Shown here: positions 27,700 through 41,344 of the stretch, piece after piece | Numbering within the stretch: position 1 is the stretch's first letter | Layout of the letters: every line of letters starts with the position of its first letter | Source of the DNA: Rhipicephalus microplus | Lineage: Eukaryota; Arthropoda; Arachnida; Ixodida; Ixodidae | Assembly: GCF_043290135.1 (NCBI RefSeq) | Contig: NC_134707.1 | Location: 136,959,319-137,023,318 of the forward strand | Reading direction: 5' to 3' | DNA: 64,000 nt | The notes under the pieces: model-generated | The model's input: the letters and a program-made list of their open reading frames with translations, nothing else | What the model was told of the DNA's origin: nothing | The model's database searches: none | Made by a program: the position numbers and the translations under genes

Positions 27700-28620
27700 T
27701 TTTTGAATGCGTACGCGTTTTCTCGTTTTGAATGCGCACGCGCATACTTGTTTTTGAATGCATACGCACATACTCGTTTCGAAATACGCACGCGCATACT
27801 CGTTTTGGAAAGCGCACGCGCATAGTTGTTTTTGAATGCGCACGCGCGTACTCGTTTTTGAATGCGCACATGCATACTCGTTTTGGAATAGGCACGTGCG
27901 TACTCGTTTTTGAATGCGCACGCGCATACTCGTTTTTGAATAGGCACGCGCGTACTCGTTTTTGATTGCGCACGCACATACTCGTTTTTGAATGCAAACG
28001 CGCGTACTCGTTTTGGAATAGGCACGCGCATACTCGTTTTTGATTACGCACGCGTATACTCGTTTTGAATGCGCACGCACATACTTGTTTTTGAATGCAC
28101 ACACACATACTCGTTTCGGAATACGCACGCGCATACTCGTTTTGGAATGCGCACGAGCATACTCGTTTTGGAAAGCGCACGCGCATAGTCGTTTTTGAAT
28201 GCGCACGCGCGTACTCGTTTTTGAATGCGCACGCGCATACTCGTTTTGGAATGCGCACGCACATACTCGTTTTTGAAACTGCAAGTGCGTACTCGTTTTT
28301 TATGCGCACGTGCATACTCGTTTTGGAATATGCACGAGCATACTTGTTTTTGAATGCGCACGCCCATACTCGTTTTGGAACGCGCATGCGCATACTTTTT
28401 TTGAATAGGCACACGCATACTCGTTTTTGATTGCACACGTGTATACTCGTTTTTGAATGCGCACACACATACTCCTATTTGAATGCACACGCGCATACTC
28501 GTTTTGGAATAGGCACGTGCATACTCGTTTTTGAATGCGCACGCGCATACGCGTTTTTGAACAGGCACACGCGTACTCGTTTTTGAATGCGCACGCGCAT
28601 ACTCGTTTTTGGATGCACAC
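27700..28620. repeat. Local duplicate of part of block E
   Basis: The order of units matches 26120-27040 at an offset of 1582 bp, including the CACACACATACTCG units and the CATACTTTTTTTG slippage site. The region 28080-28600 is copied again at 29350-29870 (offset 1270, then 1271 after one extra T in the T-run), giving three neighbouring versions. Confidence 0.8.
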
Positions 28621-30112
28621 GCGCATACTCGTTTTGGAATAGGCACGCGCATACTCGTTTTTGAATGCACACGCGCATACTCGTTTGGGAATAGGCACGC
28701 GCATACTCGTTTTTGAATGCGCACACGCATACTCGTATTTAAATGCACACGCGCATGCTCGTTTTGGAATAGCCACGTGCGTACTCGTTTTGGAATGCGC
28801 ACGCGCATACTCGTTTTTAAATAGGCACGCGCGTACTCGTTTTTGAATGCGCACGCGCATTTTTGTTTTTGAATGCACACGCGCGTACTCGTTTTGGAAT
28901 GGGCACGCGCATACTCGTTTTTGAATGCACACGCGCATACTCGTTTTTGAATGCGCACACGCATACTCGTTTTTGAATGCACACGCACATACTCGTTTCG
29001 GAATAGGCACGTGCATACCCGTTTTGAATGCGCACGCACATACTCGTTTTTGAAACTGCAAGTGCGTACTCGTTTTTTAATGCGCACGCGCATACTCGTT
29101 TTGGATTATGCACGAGCCTACTTGTTTTTGAATGCGCACGCGCATACTCGTTTTGGAATAGGCACGCACATACTCGTTTTGGAATGCGCACACGCATACT
29201 CGTATTTGAATGCACACGAGCATACTCGTTTTGGAATAGGCACGTGCATACTCGTTTTTGAATGCGCACGCGCATAAGCGTTTTTGAACAGGCACACGCG
29301 TACTCGTTTTTGATTACGCACGCGTATACTCGTTTTGAATGCGCACGCACATACTTGTTTTTGAATGCACACACACATACTCGTTTCGGAATACGCACGC
29401 GCATACTCGTTTTGGAATGCGCACGTGCATACTCGTTTTGGAAAGCGCACGCGCATAGTCGTTTTTGAATGCGCACGCGCGTACTCGTTTTTGAATGCGC
29501 ACGCGCATACTCGTTTTGGAATGCGCACGCACATACTCGTTTTTGAAACTGCAAGTGCGTACTCGTTTTTTATGCGCACGTGCATACTCGTTTTGGAATA
29601 TGCACGAGCATACTTGTTTTTGAATGCGCACGCCCATACTCGTTTTGGAACGCGCAAGCGCATACTTTTTTTTGAATAGGCACACGCATACTCGTTTTTG
29701 ATTGCACACGTGTACACTCATTTTTGAATGCGCACACGCTTACTCCTATTTGAATGCACACGCGCATACTCGTTTTGGAATAGGCACGTGCATACTCGTT
29801 TTTGAATGCGCACGCGCATACGCGTTTTTGAACAGGCACACGCGTACTCGTTTTTGAATGCGCACGCGCATACTCGGTTTTGGATGCACACGCGCATACT
29901 CGTTTTGGAATAGGCGCGCGCATACTCGTTTTTGAATGCACACGCGCATACTCGTTTGGGAATAGGCACGCGCATACTCGTTTTTGAATGCGCACACGCA
30001 TACTCGTATTTAAATGCACACGCGCATGCTCGTTTTGGAATAGCCACGTGCATACTCGTTTTTGAATGCACACGCGCATACTCGTTTCGGAATACGCTCG
30101 CGCATACTCGTT

Positions 30113-32700
30113 TTAGAATACACACGCTTGTACTCGTTTTTGAATGCGCACGCGCATACTCGTTTTTGAATGCACATGCGCATACTCGTTTTGGAATAAG
30201 CACGCGCATACTCGTTTTTGAAAGTGCACACGCATACTCGTTTTTGAATGCACACGCGCATACTCGTTTTGGAATAGGCACGTGCGTACTCGTTTTTGAA
30301 TGCGCACGCGCATACTCGTTTTTGAATAGGCGCGCGCGTACTCGTTTTTGAATACGCACGCGCATACTCGTTTTTGAATGCACACGCGCATACTCGTTTC
30401 AGAATAGGCACGCGCATACTCGTTTTTGAATGCGCACAGGCATACTCGTATTTGAATGCACACGCGCATACTCGTTTTGGAATAGGCACGTGCATACTCG
30501 TTTTTGAATGCGCACGCGCATACGCGTTTTTGAACAGGCACACGCGTACTTGTTTTTGAATGCGCACGCGCAGACTCGTTTTGAATGCGCACGCGCATAC
30601 TCACTTTTGAATGCCCAGCGCACACTCGTTTCAGAATACGCACGCACATACTCGTTTTGGAATGCGCACGCGCATACTCGTTTTTGAATGCGCACGCGCG
30701 TACTCGTTTTTGAATGCGCACGCGCATACTCGTTTGGGAATATGCACGAGCATACTTGTTTTTGAATGCGCACGCGCATACTCGTTTTGGAATAGGCACG
30801 CGCGTACTCGTTTTTGAATGCGCACGTGCATACTCGTTTTGGAATAGGCACGTGCATACTCGTTTTTGAATGCGCACGCGCACACTCGTTTTTGAACAGG
30901 CAAACGCGTACTCGTTTTTGAATGCGCACGCGTATACTCGTTTTGAATACGCACGCGCATACTCGTTTTTGAATGCACACGTGCAAACTCGTTTCGGAAT
31001 ACGCTCGCGCATACTCGTTTTGGAATGCGCACGCGCATACTCGTTTTTGAATGCGCACGCGCGTACTCGTTTTTGAATGCGCACGCGTACTCGTTTTTCA
31101 ATGCGTACGCGCATACTTGTTTTCGAATGCGCACGCGCATACTCGTTTTTGAATGCGCACGCACATGCTCGTTTCGGAATAGGCACGTGCATACCCGTTT
31201 TGGAATGCGCACACGCATACTCGTATTTGAATGCACACGCGCATACTCGTTTTGGAATAGGCACGTGCGTACTCGTTTTTGAATGCGCACGCGCATACGC
31301 GTTTTTGAACAGGCACACGCGTACTTGTTTTTGAATGCGTACGCGTTTACTCGTTTTGAATGAACACGCGCATACTTGTTTTTGAATGCACACGCACATA
31401 CTCGTTTCGGAATACGCACGCGCATACTCGTTTTGGAATGCGCACGCGCATAGTCGTTTTTGAATGCGCACGCGCGTACTCGTTTTTGAATGCGCACGCG
31501 CATACTCGTATTTGATTGCACACGCGCATACTCGTTTTGGAATAGGCACGTGCGTACTCGTTTTTGAATGCGCACGCGCATACGCGTTTTTGAACAGGCA
31601 CACGCGTACTTGTTTTTGAATGCGCACGCGCAGACTCGTTTTGAATGCGCACGCGCATACTCGCTTTTGAATGCACACGCGCACACTCGTTTCGGAATAC
31701 GCACGCGCATACTCGTTTTGGAATGCACACGCGCATACTCGTTTTTGAATGCGCACGCGCGTACTCGTTTTTGAATGCGCACGCGCATACTCGTATTTGA
31801 ATGCACACGCGCATACTCGTTTTGGAATAGGCACGTGCGTAATTGTTTTTGAATGCGCACGCGCATACGCGTTTTTTAACAGGCACACGCGTACTCGTTT
31901 TTGAATGCGTACGCGTATACTCGTTTTGAATGCACACGCGCATACTCGTTTTTGAATGCGCACGCACATGCTCGTTTTGGAATAGGCACGTGCATACCCG
32001 TTTTGGAATGCGCCCGCACATACTCGTTTTTGAAACTGCAAGTGAGTACTCGTTTTTTAATGCACACGCGCATTTTCGTTTTGGAATGGGCACCCACATA
32101 CTCGTTTTTGAATGCACACGCGCATACTCATTTTTGATTGCGCGCACGCATACTCCTTTTTGAATGCACACGCACATACTCATTTCGGAATAGGCACGTG
32201 CATAGCCGTTTTGGAATGCGCACGCACATACTCGTTTTTGAAACTGCAAGTGCGTACTCGTTTTTTAATGCACACGCGCATACTCGTTTTGGACTATGCA
32301 CGAGCATACTTGTTTTTGAATGCGTACGCGCATAATCGTTTTTGAATAGGCACACGCATATTCGTTTTTGATTGCACACGTGCATACTTGTTTTTGAATG
32401 CGCACGCGCATACGAGTTTTTTAACAGGCACACGCGTACTCGTTTTTGAATGCACACGCGTATAATCGTTTTGAATGCGCACGCGCATACTCGTTTTTGA
32501 ACAGGCACACGCGTACTCGTTTTTGAATGCGCACGTGTATACTCGTTTTGAATGCGCACGCGCATACTCGTTTTTGAATGCACACGCGCATACTCGTTTC
32601 GGAATACGCTCACGCATACTCGTTTTAGAATGCGCATGCGCATACTCGTTTTTGAATACGCTCGTTTGTACTCGTTTTTGAATTCGCACGCGCATACTCG
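30113..32700. repeat. Higher-order block K, copy 1
   Basis: This block matches 48920-51508 at 18807-18808 bp and 57240-60113 at about 27127 bp or more; its first part also matches 44746-45518. Landmarks are the 25-bp-class unit TGCCCAGCGCACACTCG near 30613 and the CATTTTCG/GGGCACCCACATACTCG pair near 32072-32103. It is a dispersed block, with 16 kb of other array between this copy and the next full copy. Confidence 0.8.
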
Positions 32701-32729
32701 TTTTTGAATGCACATGCGCATACTCGTTT

Positions 32730-34669
32730 TGGAATGCGCACGCGCATACTCGTTTTTGAATGCGCACACGCATACTCGTTTTTGAATGCACACGCACATA
32801 CTCATTTCGGAATAGGCACGTGCATAGCCGTTTTGGAATGCGCACGCACATACTCGTTTTAGAAACTGCAAGTGCGTACTCGTTCTTTAATGCACACGCG
32901 CATAGTCGTTTTGGAATAAGCACGTGCATACTCGTTTTTGAATGCGCACGCGCATACGCGTTTTTGAACAGGCACACGCGTACTCGTTTTTGAATGCGCA
33001 CGCGTATACTCGTTTTGAATGCGCCCGCGCATACTCGTTTTTGAACAGGCACTCGCGTACTCGTTTTTGAGTGCGCACGTGTATACTCGTTTTGAATGCG
33101 CACGCACATACTCGTTTTTGAATGCACACGCACATACTAGTTTCGGAATACGCTCGCGCATACTCGTTTTAGAATGCGCATGCGCATACTCGTTTTTGAA
33201 TACGCAGGCTTGTACTCGTTTTTGAATGCGCACGCGCATACTCGTTTTTGAATAGGCACGTGCGTACTCGTTTTTGAATGCGCACGCGCATACTCGTTTT
33301 TGAATAGGCACGCGCATACTCACTTTTGAATGCCCAGCGCACACTCGTTTCAGAATACGCACGCGCATACTCGTTTTGGAATGCGCACGCGCATACTCGT
33401 TTTTGAATGCGCACGCGCGTACTCGTTTTTGAATGCGCACGCGCATACTCGTTTTGGAATATCCACGAGCATACTTGTTTTTGAATGCGCACGCGCATAC
33501 TCGTTTTGGAATAGGCACGCGCGTACTCGTTTTTGAATGCGCACGTGCATACTCGTTTTGGAATAGGCACGTGCATATTCGTTTTGAATGCGCACGCGCA
33601 CACTCGTTTTTGAACAGGCACACGCGTACTCGTTTTTGAATGCGCACGCGTATACTCGTTTTGAATGCGCACGCGCATACTCGTTTTTGAATGCACACGT
33701 GCTTACTCGTTTCGGAATATGCTCGCGCATACTCGTTTTGGAATGCGCACGCGCATACTCGTTTTTGAATGCGCACGCGCGTACTCGTTTTTGAATGCGC
33801 ACGCGTACTCGTTTTTCAATGCGTACGCGCATACTTCTTTTTGAATGCGCACGCGCATACTCGTTTTTGAATGCGCACGCACATGCTCGTTTCGGAATAG
33901 GAACGTGCATACCCGTTTTGGAATGCGCACACGCATACTCGTATTTGAATGCACACGCGCATACTCGTTTTGGAATAGACACGTGCGTACTTGTTTTTGA
34001 ATGCGCACGCGCATACGCGTTTTTGAACAGGCACACGCGTACTTGTGTTTGAATGCGTACGCGTTTACTCGTTTTGATTGAACACGCCATACTTGTTTTT
34101 GAATGCACACGCACATACTCGTTTCGGAATACGCACGCGCATACTCGTTTTGGAATGCGCACGCGCATAGTCGTTTTTGAATGCGCACGCGCACACTCGT
34201 ATTTGAATGCACACGCGCGTACTCGTTATTTAATGCGCACGCGCACACTCGTATTTGAATGCACACGCGCATACTCGTTTTGGAATAGGCACGTGCGTAA
34301 TTGTTTTTGAATGCGCACGCGCATACGCGTTTTTTAACAGGCACACGCGTACTCGTTTTTGAATGCGTACGCGTATACTCGTTTTGAATGCACACGCGCA
34401 TACTCGTTTTTGTATGCGCACGCACATGCTCGTTTTGGAATAGGCACGTGCATACCCGTTTTGGAATGCGCCCGCACATACTCGTTTTTGAAACTGCAAG
34501 TGCGTACTCGTTTTTTAATGCACACGCGCATTCTCGTTTTGGAATGGGCACCCACATACTCGTTTTTGAATGCACACGCGCATACTCGTTTTTGAATGCG
34601 CACACGCATACTCGTTTTTGAATGCACACGCACATACTCATTTCGGAATAGGCACGTGCATAGCCGTTT
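32730..34669. repeat. 1940-bp higher-order repeat, copy 1
   Basis: From 32730 the whole sequence repeats at exactly 1940 bp. Length-changing oddities are preserved in both copies: TGCCCAGCGCACACTCG near 33332, ACACGCCATACTTG near 34083, and TCGTTATTTAATG near 34223. The only differences I noticed are isolated single bases. Constant offset over the full length means no unit has been gained or lost since duplication. Confidence 0.9.
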
Positions 34670-36609
34670 TGGAATGCGCACGCGCATACTCGTTTTTGAA
34701 TGCGCACACGCATACTCGTTTTTGAATGCACACGCACATACTCATTTCGGAATAGGCACGTGCATAGCCGTTTTGGAATGCGCACGCACATACTCGTTTT
34801 AGAAACTGCAAGTGCGTACTCGTTCTTTAATGCACACGCGCATACTCGTTTTGGAATAAGCACGTGCATACTCGTTTTTGAATGCGCACGCGCATACGCG
34901 TTTTTGAACAGGCACACGCGTACTCGTTTTTGAATGCGCACGCGTATACTCGTTTTGAATGCGCCCGCGCATACTCGTTTTTGAACAGGCACTCGCGTAC
35001 TCGTTTTTGAGTGCGCACGTGTATACTCGTTTTGAATGCGCACGCACATACTCGTTTTTGAATGCACACGCACATACTAGTTTCGGAATACGCTCGCGCA
35101 TACTCGTTTTAGAATGCGCATGCGCATACTCGTTTTTGAATACGCAGGCTTGTACTCGTTTTTGAATGCGCACGCGCATACTCGTTTTTGAATAGGCACG
35201 TGCGTACTCGTTTTTGAATGCGCACGCGCATACTCGTTTTTGAATAGGCACGCGCATACTCACTTTTGAATGCCCAGCGCACACTCGTTTCAGAATACGC
35301 ACGCGCATACTCGTTTTGGAATGCGCACGCGCATACTCGTTTTTGAATGCGCACGCGCGTACTCGTTTTTGAATGCGCACGCGCATACTCGTTTTGGAAT
35401 ATGCACGAGCATACTTGTTTTTGAATGCGCACGCGCATACTCGTTTTGGAATAGGCACGCGCGTACTCGTTTTTGAATGCGCACGTGCATACTCGTTTTG
35501 GAATAGGCACGTGCATATTCGTTTTGAATGCGCACGCGCACACTCGTTTTTGAACAGGCACACGCGTACTCGTTTTTGAATGCGCACGCGTATACTCGTT
35601 TTGAATGCACACGCGCATACTCGTTTTTGAATGCACACGTGCTTACTCGTTTCGGAATATGCTCGCGCATACTCGTTTTGGAATGCGCACGCGCATACTC
35701 GTTTTTGAATGCGCACGCGCGTACTCGTTTTTGAATGCGCACGCGTACTCGTTTTTCAATGCGTACGCGCATACTTCTTTTTGAATGCGCACGCGCATAC
35801 TCGTTTTTGAATGCGCACGCACATGCTCGTTTCGGAATAGGAACGTGCATACCCGTTTTGGAATGCGCACACGCATACTCGTATTTGAATGCACACGCGC
35901 ATACTCGTTTTGGAATAGACACGTGCGTACTTGTTTTTGAATGCGCACGCGCATACGCGTTTTTGAACAGGCACACGCGTACTTGTGTTTGAATGCGTAC
36001 GCGTTTACTCGTTTTGATTGAACACGCCATACTTGTTTTTGAATGCACACGCACATACTCGTTTCGGAATACGCACGCGCATACTCGTTTTGGAATGCGC
36101 ACGCGCATAGTCGTTTTTGAATGCGCACGCGCACACTCGTATTTGAATGCACACGCGCGTACTCGTTATTTAATGCGCACGCGCACACTCGTATTTGAAT
36201 GCACACGCGCATACTCGTTTTGGAATAGGCACGTGCGTAATTGTTTTTGAATGCGCACGCGCATACGCGTTTTTTAACAGGCACACGCGTACTCGTTTTT
36301 GAATGCGTACGCGTATACTCGTTTTGAATGCACACGCGCATACTCGTTTTTGTATGCGCACGCACATGCTCGTTTTGGAATAGGCACGTGCATACCCGTT
36401 TTGGAATGCGCCCGCACATACTCGTTTTTGAAACTGCAAGTGCGTACTCGTTTTTTAATGCACACGCGCATTCTCGTTTTGGAATGGGCACCCACATACT
36501 CGTTTTTGAATGCACACGCGCATTTTCGTTTTTGAATGCGCACACGCATACTCGTTTTTGAATGCACACGCACATACTCATTTCGGAATAGGCACGTGCA
36601 TAGCCGTTT
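34670..36609. repeat. 1940-bp higher-order repeat, copy 2
   Basis: Directly adjacent tandem copy of 32730-34669, colinear at 1940 bp throughout. All rare landmark units of copy 1 are present in the same order. This is one of the cleanest tandem duplications in the window and probably among the youngest. Confidence 0.9.
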
Positions 36610-37195
36610 TGGAATGCGCACGCGCATACTCGTTTTTGAATGCGCACACGCATACTCGTTTTTGAATGCACACGCACATACTCATTTCGGAATAGGCACG
36701 TGCATAGCCGTTTTGGAATGCGCACGCACATACTCGTTTTAGAAACTGCAAGTGCGTACTCGTTCTTTAATGCACACGCGCATACTCGTTTTGGAATAAG
36801 CACGTGCATACTCGTTTTTGAATGCGCACGCGCATACGCGTTTTTGAACAGGCACACGCGTACTCGTTTTTGAATGCGCACGCGTATACTCGTTTTGAAT
36901 GCGCACGCGCATACTCGTTTTTGAACAGGCACTCGCGTACTCGTTTTTGAGTGCGCACGCGTATACTCGTTTTGAATGCGCACGCACATACTCGTTTTTG
37001 AATGCACACGCACATACTAGTTTCGGAATACGCTCGCGCACACTCGTTTTAGAATGCGCATGCGCATACTCGTTTTTGAATACGCAGGCTTGTACTCGTT
37101 TTTGAATGCGCACGCGCATACTCGTTTTTGAATAGGCACGTGCGTACTCGTTTTTGAATGCGCACGCGCATACTCGTTTTTGAATAGGCACGCGC
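36610..37195. repeat. 1940-bp higher-order repeat, partial copy 3
   Basis: The first 585 bp or so of the 1940-bp repeat continue from 36610, then at about 37195 the sequence switches to block E material (CGCGAACTCGTTATTGAATG in place of CGCATACTCACTTTTG). The switch marks a recombination junction inside a unit-aligned register. Confidence 0.82.
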
Positions 37196-39011
37196 GAACT
37201 CGTTATTGAATGCGCACGCGTATACTCGGTTTCGAATGCACACGCGCATACTCGTTTTTGAATAGGCACGCGCGTACTCATTTTTGAATGCGCACGCGCA
37301 TACTCGTTTTTGAATGCGCACGCGCATACTCGTTTTCGAATAGGCGCGCGCATACTCGTTTTTGAATGCGCACACGCATAGTCGTATTTGAATGCACACG
37401 CGCATACTTGTTTTGGAATAGGCACGTGCATACTCGTTTTTGAATGCGCACGCGCACACGCGTTTTTGAACAGGCACACGCGTACTCGTTTTTGAATGCG
37501 TACGCGTATACTCGTTTCGGAATGCACACGCGCGTACTTGTTTTGGAATAGGCACGCGCATACTCGTTTTTCAATAGGCACGCGCGTACTCCTTTTTGAA
37601 TGCGCACGCGCATACGCGTTTTTGAACATGCACACGCGTACTCGTTTTTGAATGCGTACGCGCATACTTGTTTTTGAATGCACACGCGCATACTCGTTTT
37701 TGAATGCGCACGCACATGCTCGTTGCAAAATAGCCACGTGCATACCCGTTTAGGAATGCGCACGCACTTACTCGTTTTTGAAACTGCAAGTGCGTACTCG
37801 TTTTTTAATGCGCACGCACATACTCGTTTTGGAATTTGCACGAGCATACTTGTTTTTGAATGCGCATGCGCATACTCGTTTTGGAATAGGCACGCGCATA
37901 CTCGTTTTGGAATGCGCACGCGCATACTCGTTTTTGAACAGGCACACGCGTACTCGTTTTTGAATGCGCACGCGTATACTCGTTTTGAATGCGCACGCGC
38001 ATACTCGTTTTTGAATACGCTCGCGCATACTCGTTTTGGAATGCGCACGCGCATACTCGTTTTCGAATGCGCACGCGCGTATTCGTTTTTGAATGCGCAG
38101 GCGTACTGGTTTTTGAATGCGTACGCGCATACTTGTTTTTGAATGCACACGCGCATACTCGTTTTTGAAAGCGCACGCACATGCTCGTTTCGGAACAGGC
38201 ACGTGCATACCCGTTTTCGAATGCGCACACGCATACTCGTATTTGAATGCACACGCGCATACTCGTTTTGGAATAGGCACGTGCGTACTCGTTTTTGAAT
38301 GCGCACGCGCATACGCATTTTTGAACAGGCACACGCGTACTCGTTTTTGAATGCGTACGCGTTTTCTCGTTTTGAATGCGCACGCGCATACTTGTTTTTG
38401 AATGCACACGCACATACTCGTTTCGAAATACGCACGCGCATACTCGTTTTGGAAAGCGCACGCGCATAGTTGTTTTTGAATGCGCACGCGCGTACTCGTT
38501 TTTGAATGCACACATGGATACTCGTTTTGGAATAGGCACGTGCGTACTCGTTTTTGAATGCGCACGCGCATACTCGTTTTTGAATAGGCACGCGCGTACT
38601 CGTTTTTGATTGCGCACGCACAAACTCGTTTTTGAATGCAAACGCGCGTACTCGTTTTGGAATAGGCACGCCCATACTCGTTTTTGATTACGCACGCGTA
38701 TACTCGTTTTGAATGCGCACGCACATACTTGTTTTTGAATGCACACACACATACTCGTTTCGGAATACGCACGCGCATACTCGTTTTGGAATGCGCACGA
38801 GCATACTCGTTTTGGAAAGCGCACGCGCATAGTCGTTTTTGAATGCGCACGCGCGTACTCGTTTTTGAATGCGCACGCGCATACTCGTTTTGGAATGCGC
38901 ACGCACATACTCGTTTTTGAAACTGCAAGTGCGTACTCGTTTTTTATGCGCACGTGCATACTCGTTTTGGAATATGCAGGAGCATACTTGTTTTTGAATG
39001 CGCACGCCCAT

Positions 39012-39582
39012 ACTCGTTTTGGAACGCGCATGCGCATACTTTTTTTGAATAGGCACACGCATACTCGTTTTTGATTGCACACGTGTATACTCGTTTTTGA
39101 ATGCGCACACGCATACTCCTATTTGAATGCACACGCGCATACTCGTTTTGGAATAGGCACGTGCATACTCGTTTTTGAATGCGCACGCGCATACGCGTTT
39201 TTGAACAGGCACACGCGTACTCGTTTTTGAATGCGCACGCGCATACTCGTTTTTGGATGCACACGCGCATACTCGTTTTGGAATAGGCACGCGCATACTC
39301 GTTTTTGAATGCACACGCGCATACTCGTTTGGGAATAGGCACGCGGATACTCGTTTTTGAATGCGCACACGCATACTCGTATTTAAATGCACACGCGCAT
39401 GCTCGTTTTGGAATAGCCACGTGCATACTCGTTTTTGAATGCACACGCGCATACTCGTTTCGGAATACAATCGCGCATACTCGTTTTAGAATACACACGC
39501 TTGTACTCGTTTTTGAATGCGCTCGTTTGTACTCGTTTTTGAATTCGCACGCGCATACTCGTTTTTGAATGCACATGCGCAT
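39012..39582. repeat. 572-bp nested tandem duplication, copy 1
   Basis: The stretch repeats at 39583-40092 with an offset of 571 bp, becoming 572 bp after the T-run in CATACTTTTTTTG gains one T (39031-39045 against 39602-39617). 572 bp is exactly 22 units of 26 bp. It lies inside repeat F copy 1 and is absent at the corresponding place in copies 2 and 3. Confidence 0.83.
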
Positions 39583-40092
39583 ACTCGTTTTGGAACGCGC
39601 ATGCGCATACTTTTTTTTGAATAGGCACACGCATACTCGTTTTTGATTGCACACGTGTATACTCGTTTTTGAATGCGCACACGCATACTCCTATTTGAAT
39701 GCACACGCGCATACTCGTTTTGGAATAGGCACGTGCATACTCGTTTTTGAATGCGCACGCGCATACGCGTTTTTGAACAGGCACACGCGTACTCGTTTTT
39801 GAATGCGCACGCGCATACTCGTTTTTGGATGCACACGCGCATACTCGTTTTGGAATAGGCACGCGCATACTCGTTTTTGAATGCACACGCGCATACTCGT
39901 TTGGGAATAGGCACGCGCATACTCGTTTTTGAATGCGCACACGCATACTCGTATTTAAATGCACACGCGCATGCTCGTTTTGGAATAGCCACGTGCATAC
40001 TCGTTTTTGAATGCACACGCGCATACTCGTTTCGGAATACAATCGCGCATACTCGTTTTAGAATACACACGCTTGTACTCGTTTTTGAATGC
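39583..40092. repeat. 572-bp nested tandem duplication, copy 2
   Basis: Second copy of 39012-39582, colinear up to the ACACACGCTTGTACTCG unit near 40064, after which the copies diverge. Both carry the rare GGAATACAATCGCGCA unit (near 39463 and 40035). Confidence 0.83.
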
Positions 40093-41344
40093 GCACGCGC
40101 ATACGCGTTTTTGAACAGGCACACGCGTACTTGTTTTTGAATGCGCACGCGCAGACTCGTTTTGAATGCGCACGCGCATACTCACTTTTGAATGCCCAGC
40201 GCACACTCGTTTCAGAATACGCACGCGCATACTCGTTTTGGAATGCGCACGCGCATACTCGTTTTTGAATGCGCACGCGCATACTCGTTTTGGAATATGC
40301 ACGAGCATACTTGTTTTTGAATGCGCACGCGTATACTCGTTTAGAATGCGCACGCGCATACTCGTTTTTGAATGCACACGTGCTTACTCGTTTCGGAATA
40401 TGCTCGCGCATACTCGTTTTGGAATGCGCACGCGCATACTCGTTTTTGAATGCGCACGCGCGTACTCGTTTTTGAATGCGCACGCGTACTCGTTTTTCAA
40501 TGCGTACGCGCATACTACTTTTTGAATGCGCACGCGCATACTCGTTTTTGAATGCGCACGCACATGCTCGTTTCGGAATAGGAACGTGCATACCCGTTTT
40601 GGAATGCGCACACGCATACTCGTATTTGAATGCACACGCGCATACTCGTTTTGGAATAGACACGTGCGTACTCGTTTTTGAATGCGCACGCGCATACGCG
40701 TTTTTGAACAGGCACACGCGTACTTGTGTTTGAATGCGTACGCGTTTACTCGTTTTGAATGAACACGCGCATACTTGTTTTTGAATGCACACGCACATAC
40801 TCGTTTCGGAATACGCACGCGCATACTCGTTTTGGAATGCGCACGCGCATAGTCGTTTTTGAATGCGCACGCGCACACTCGTATTTGAATGCACACGCGC
40901 GTACTCGTTATTTAATGCGCACGCGCACACTCGTATTTGAATGCACACGCGCATACTCGTTTTGGAATAGGCACGTGCGTAATTGTTTTTGAATGCGCAC
41001 GCGCATACGCGTTTTTTAACAGGCACCCACATACTCGTTTTTGAATGCACACGCGCATACTCGTTTTTGAATGCGCACACGCTACTCGTTTTTGAATGCA
41101 CACGCACATACTCATTTCGGAATAGGCACGTGCATAGCCGTTTTGGAATGCGCACGCGCATACTCGTTTTTGAATGCACACGCACATACTCATTTCGGAA
41201 TAGGCACGTGCATAGCCGTTTTGGAATGCGCACGCACATACTCGTTTTAGAAACTGCAAGTGCGTACTCGTTCTTTAATGCACACGCGCATACTCGTTTT
41301 GGAATAAGCACGTGCATACTCGTTTTTGAATGCGCACGCGCATA

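Larger units (their letters stand above)
36837..41344. repeat. 4.2-4.5 kb higher-order repeat F, copy 1
   Basis: Its left part matches copy 2 at an offset of 4508 bp (36899 to 41407, 37678 to 42186, 38739 to 43247). It differs internally by a 572-bp tandem duplication at 39012-40092 and by other block rearrangements near 40.1-41.2 kb. It contains block E copy 2. Confidence 0.78.
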
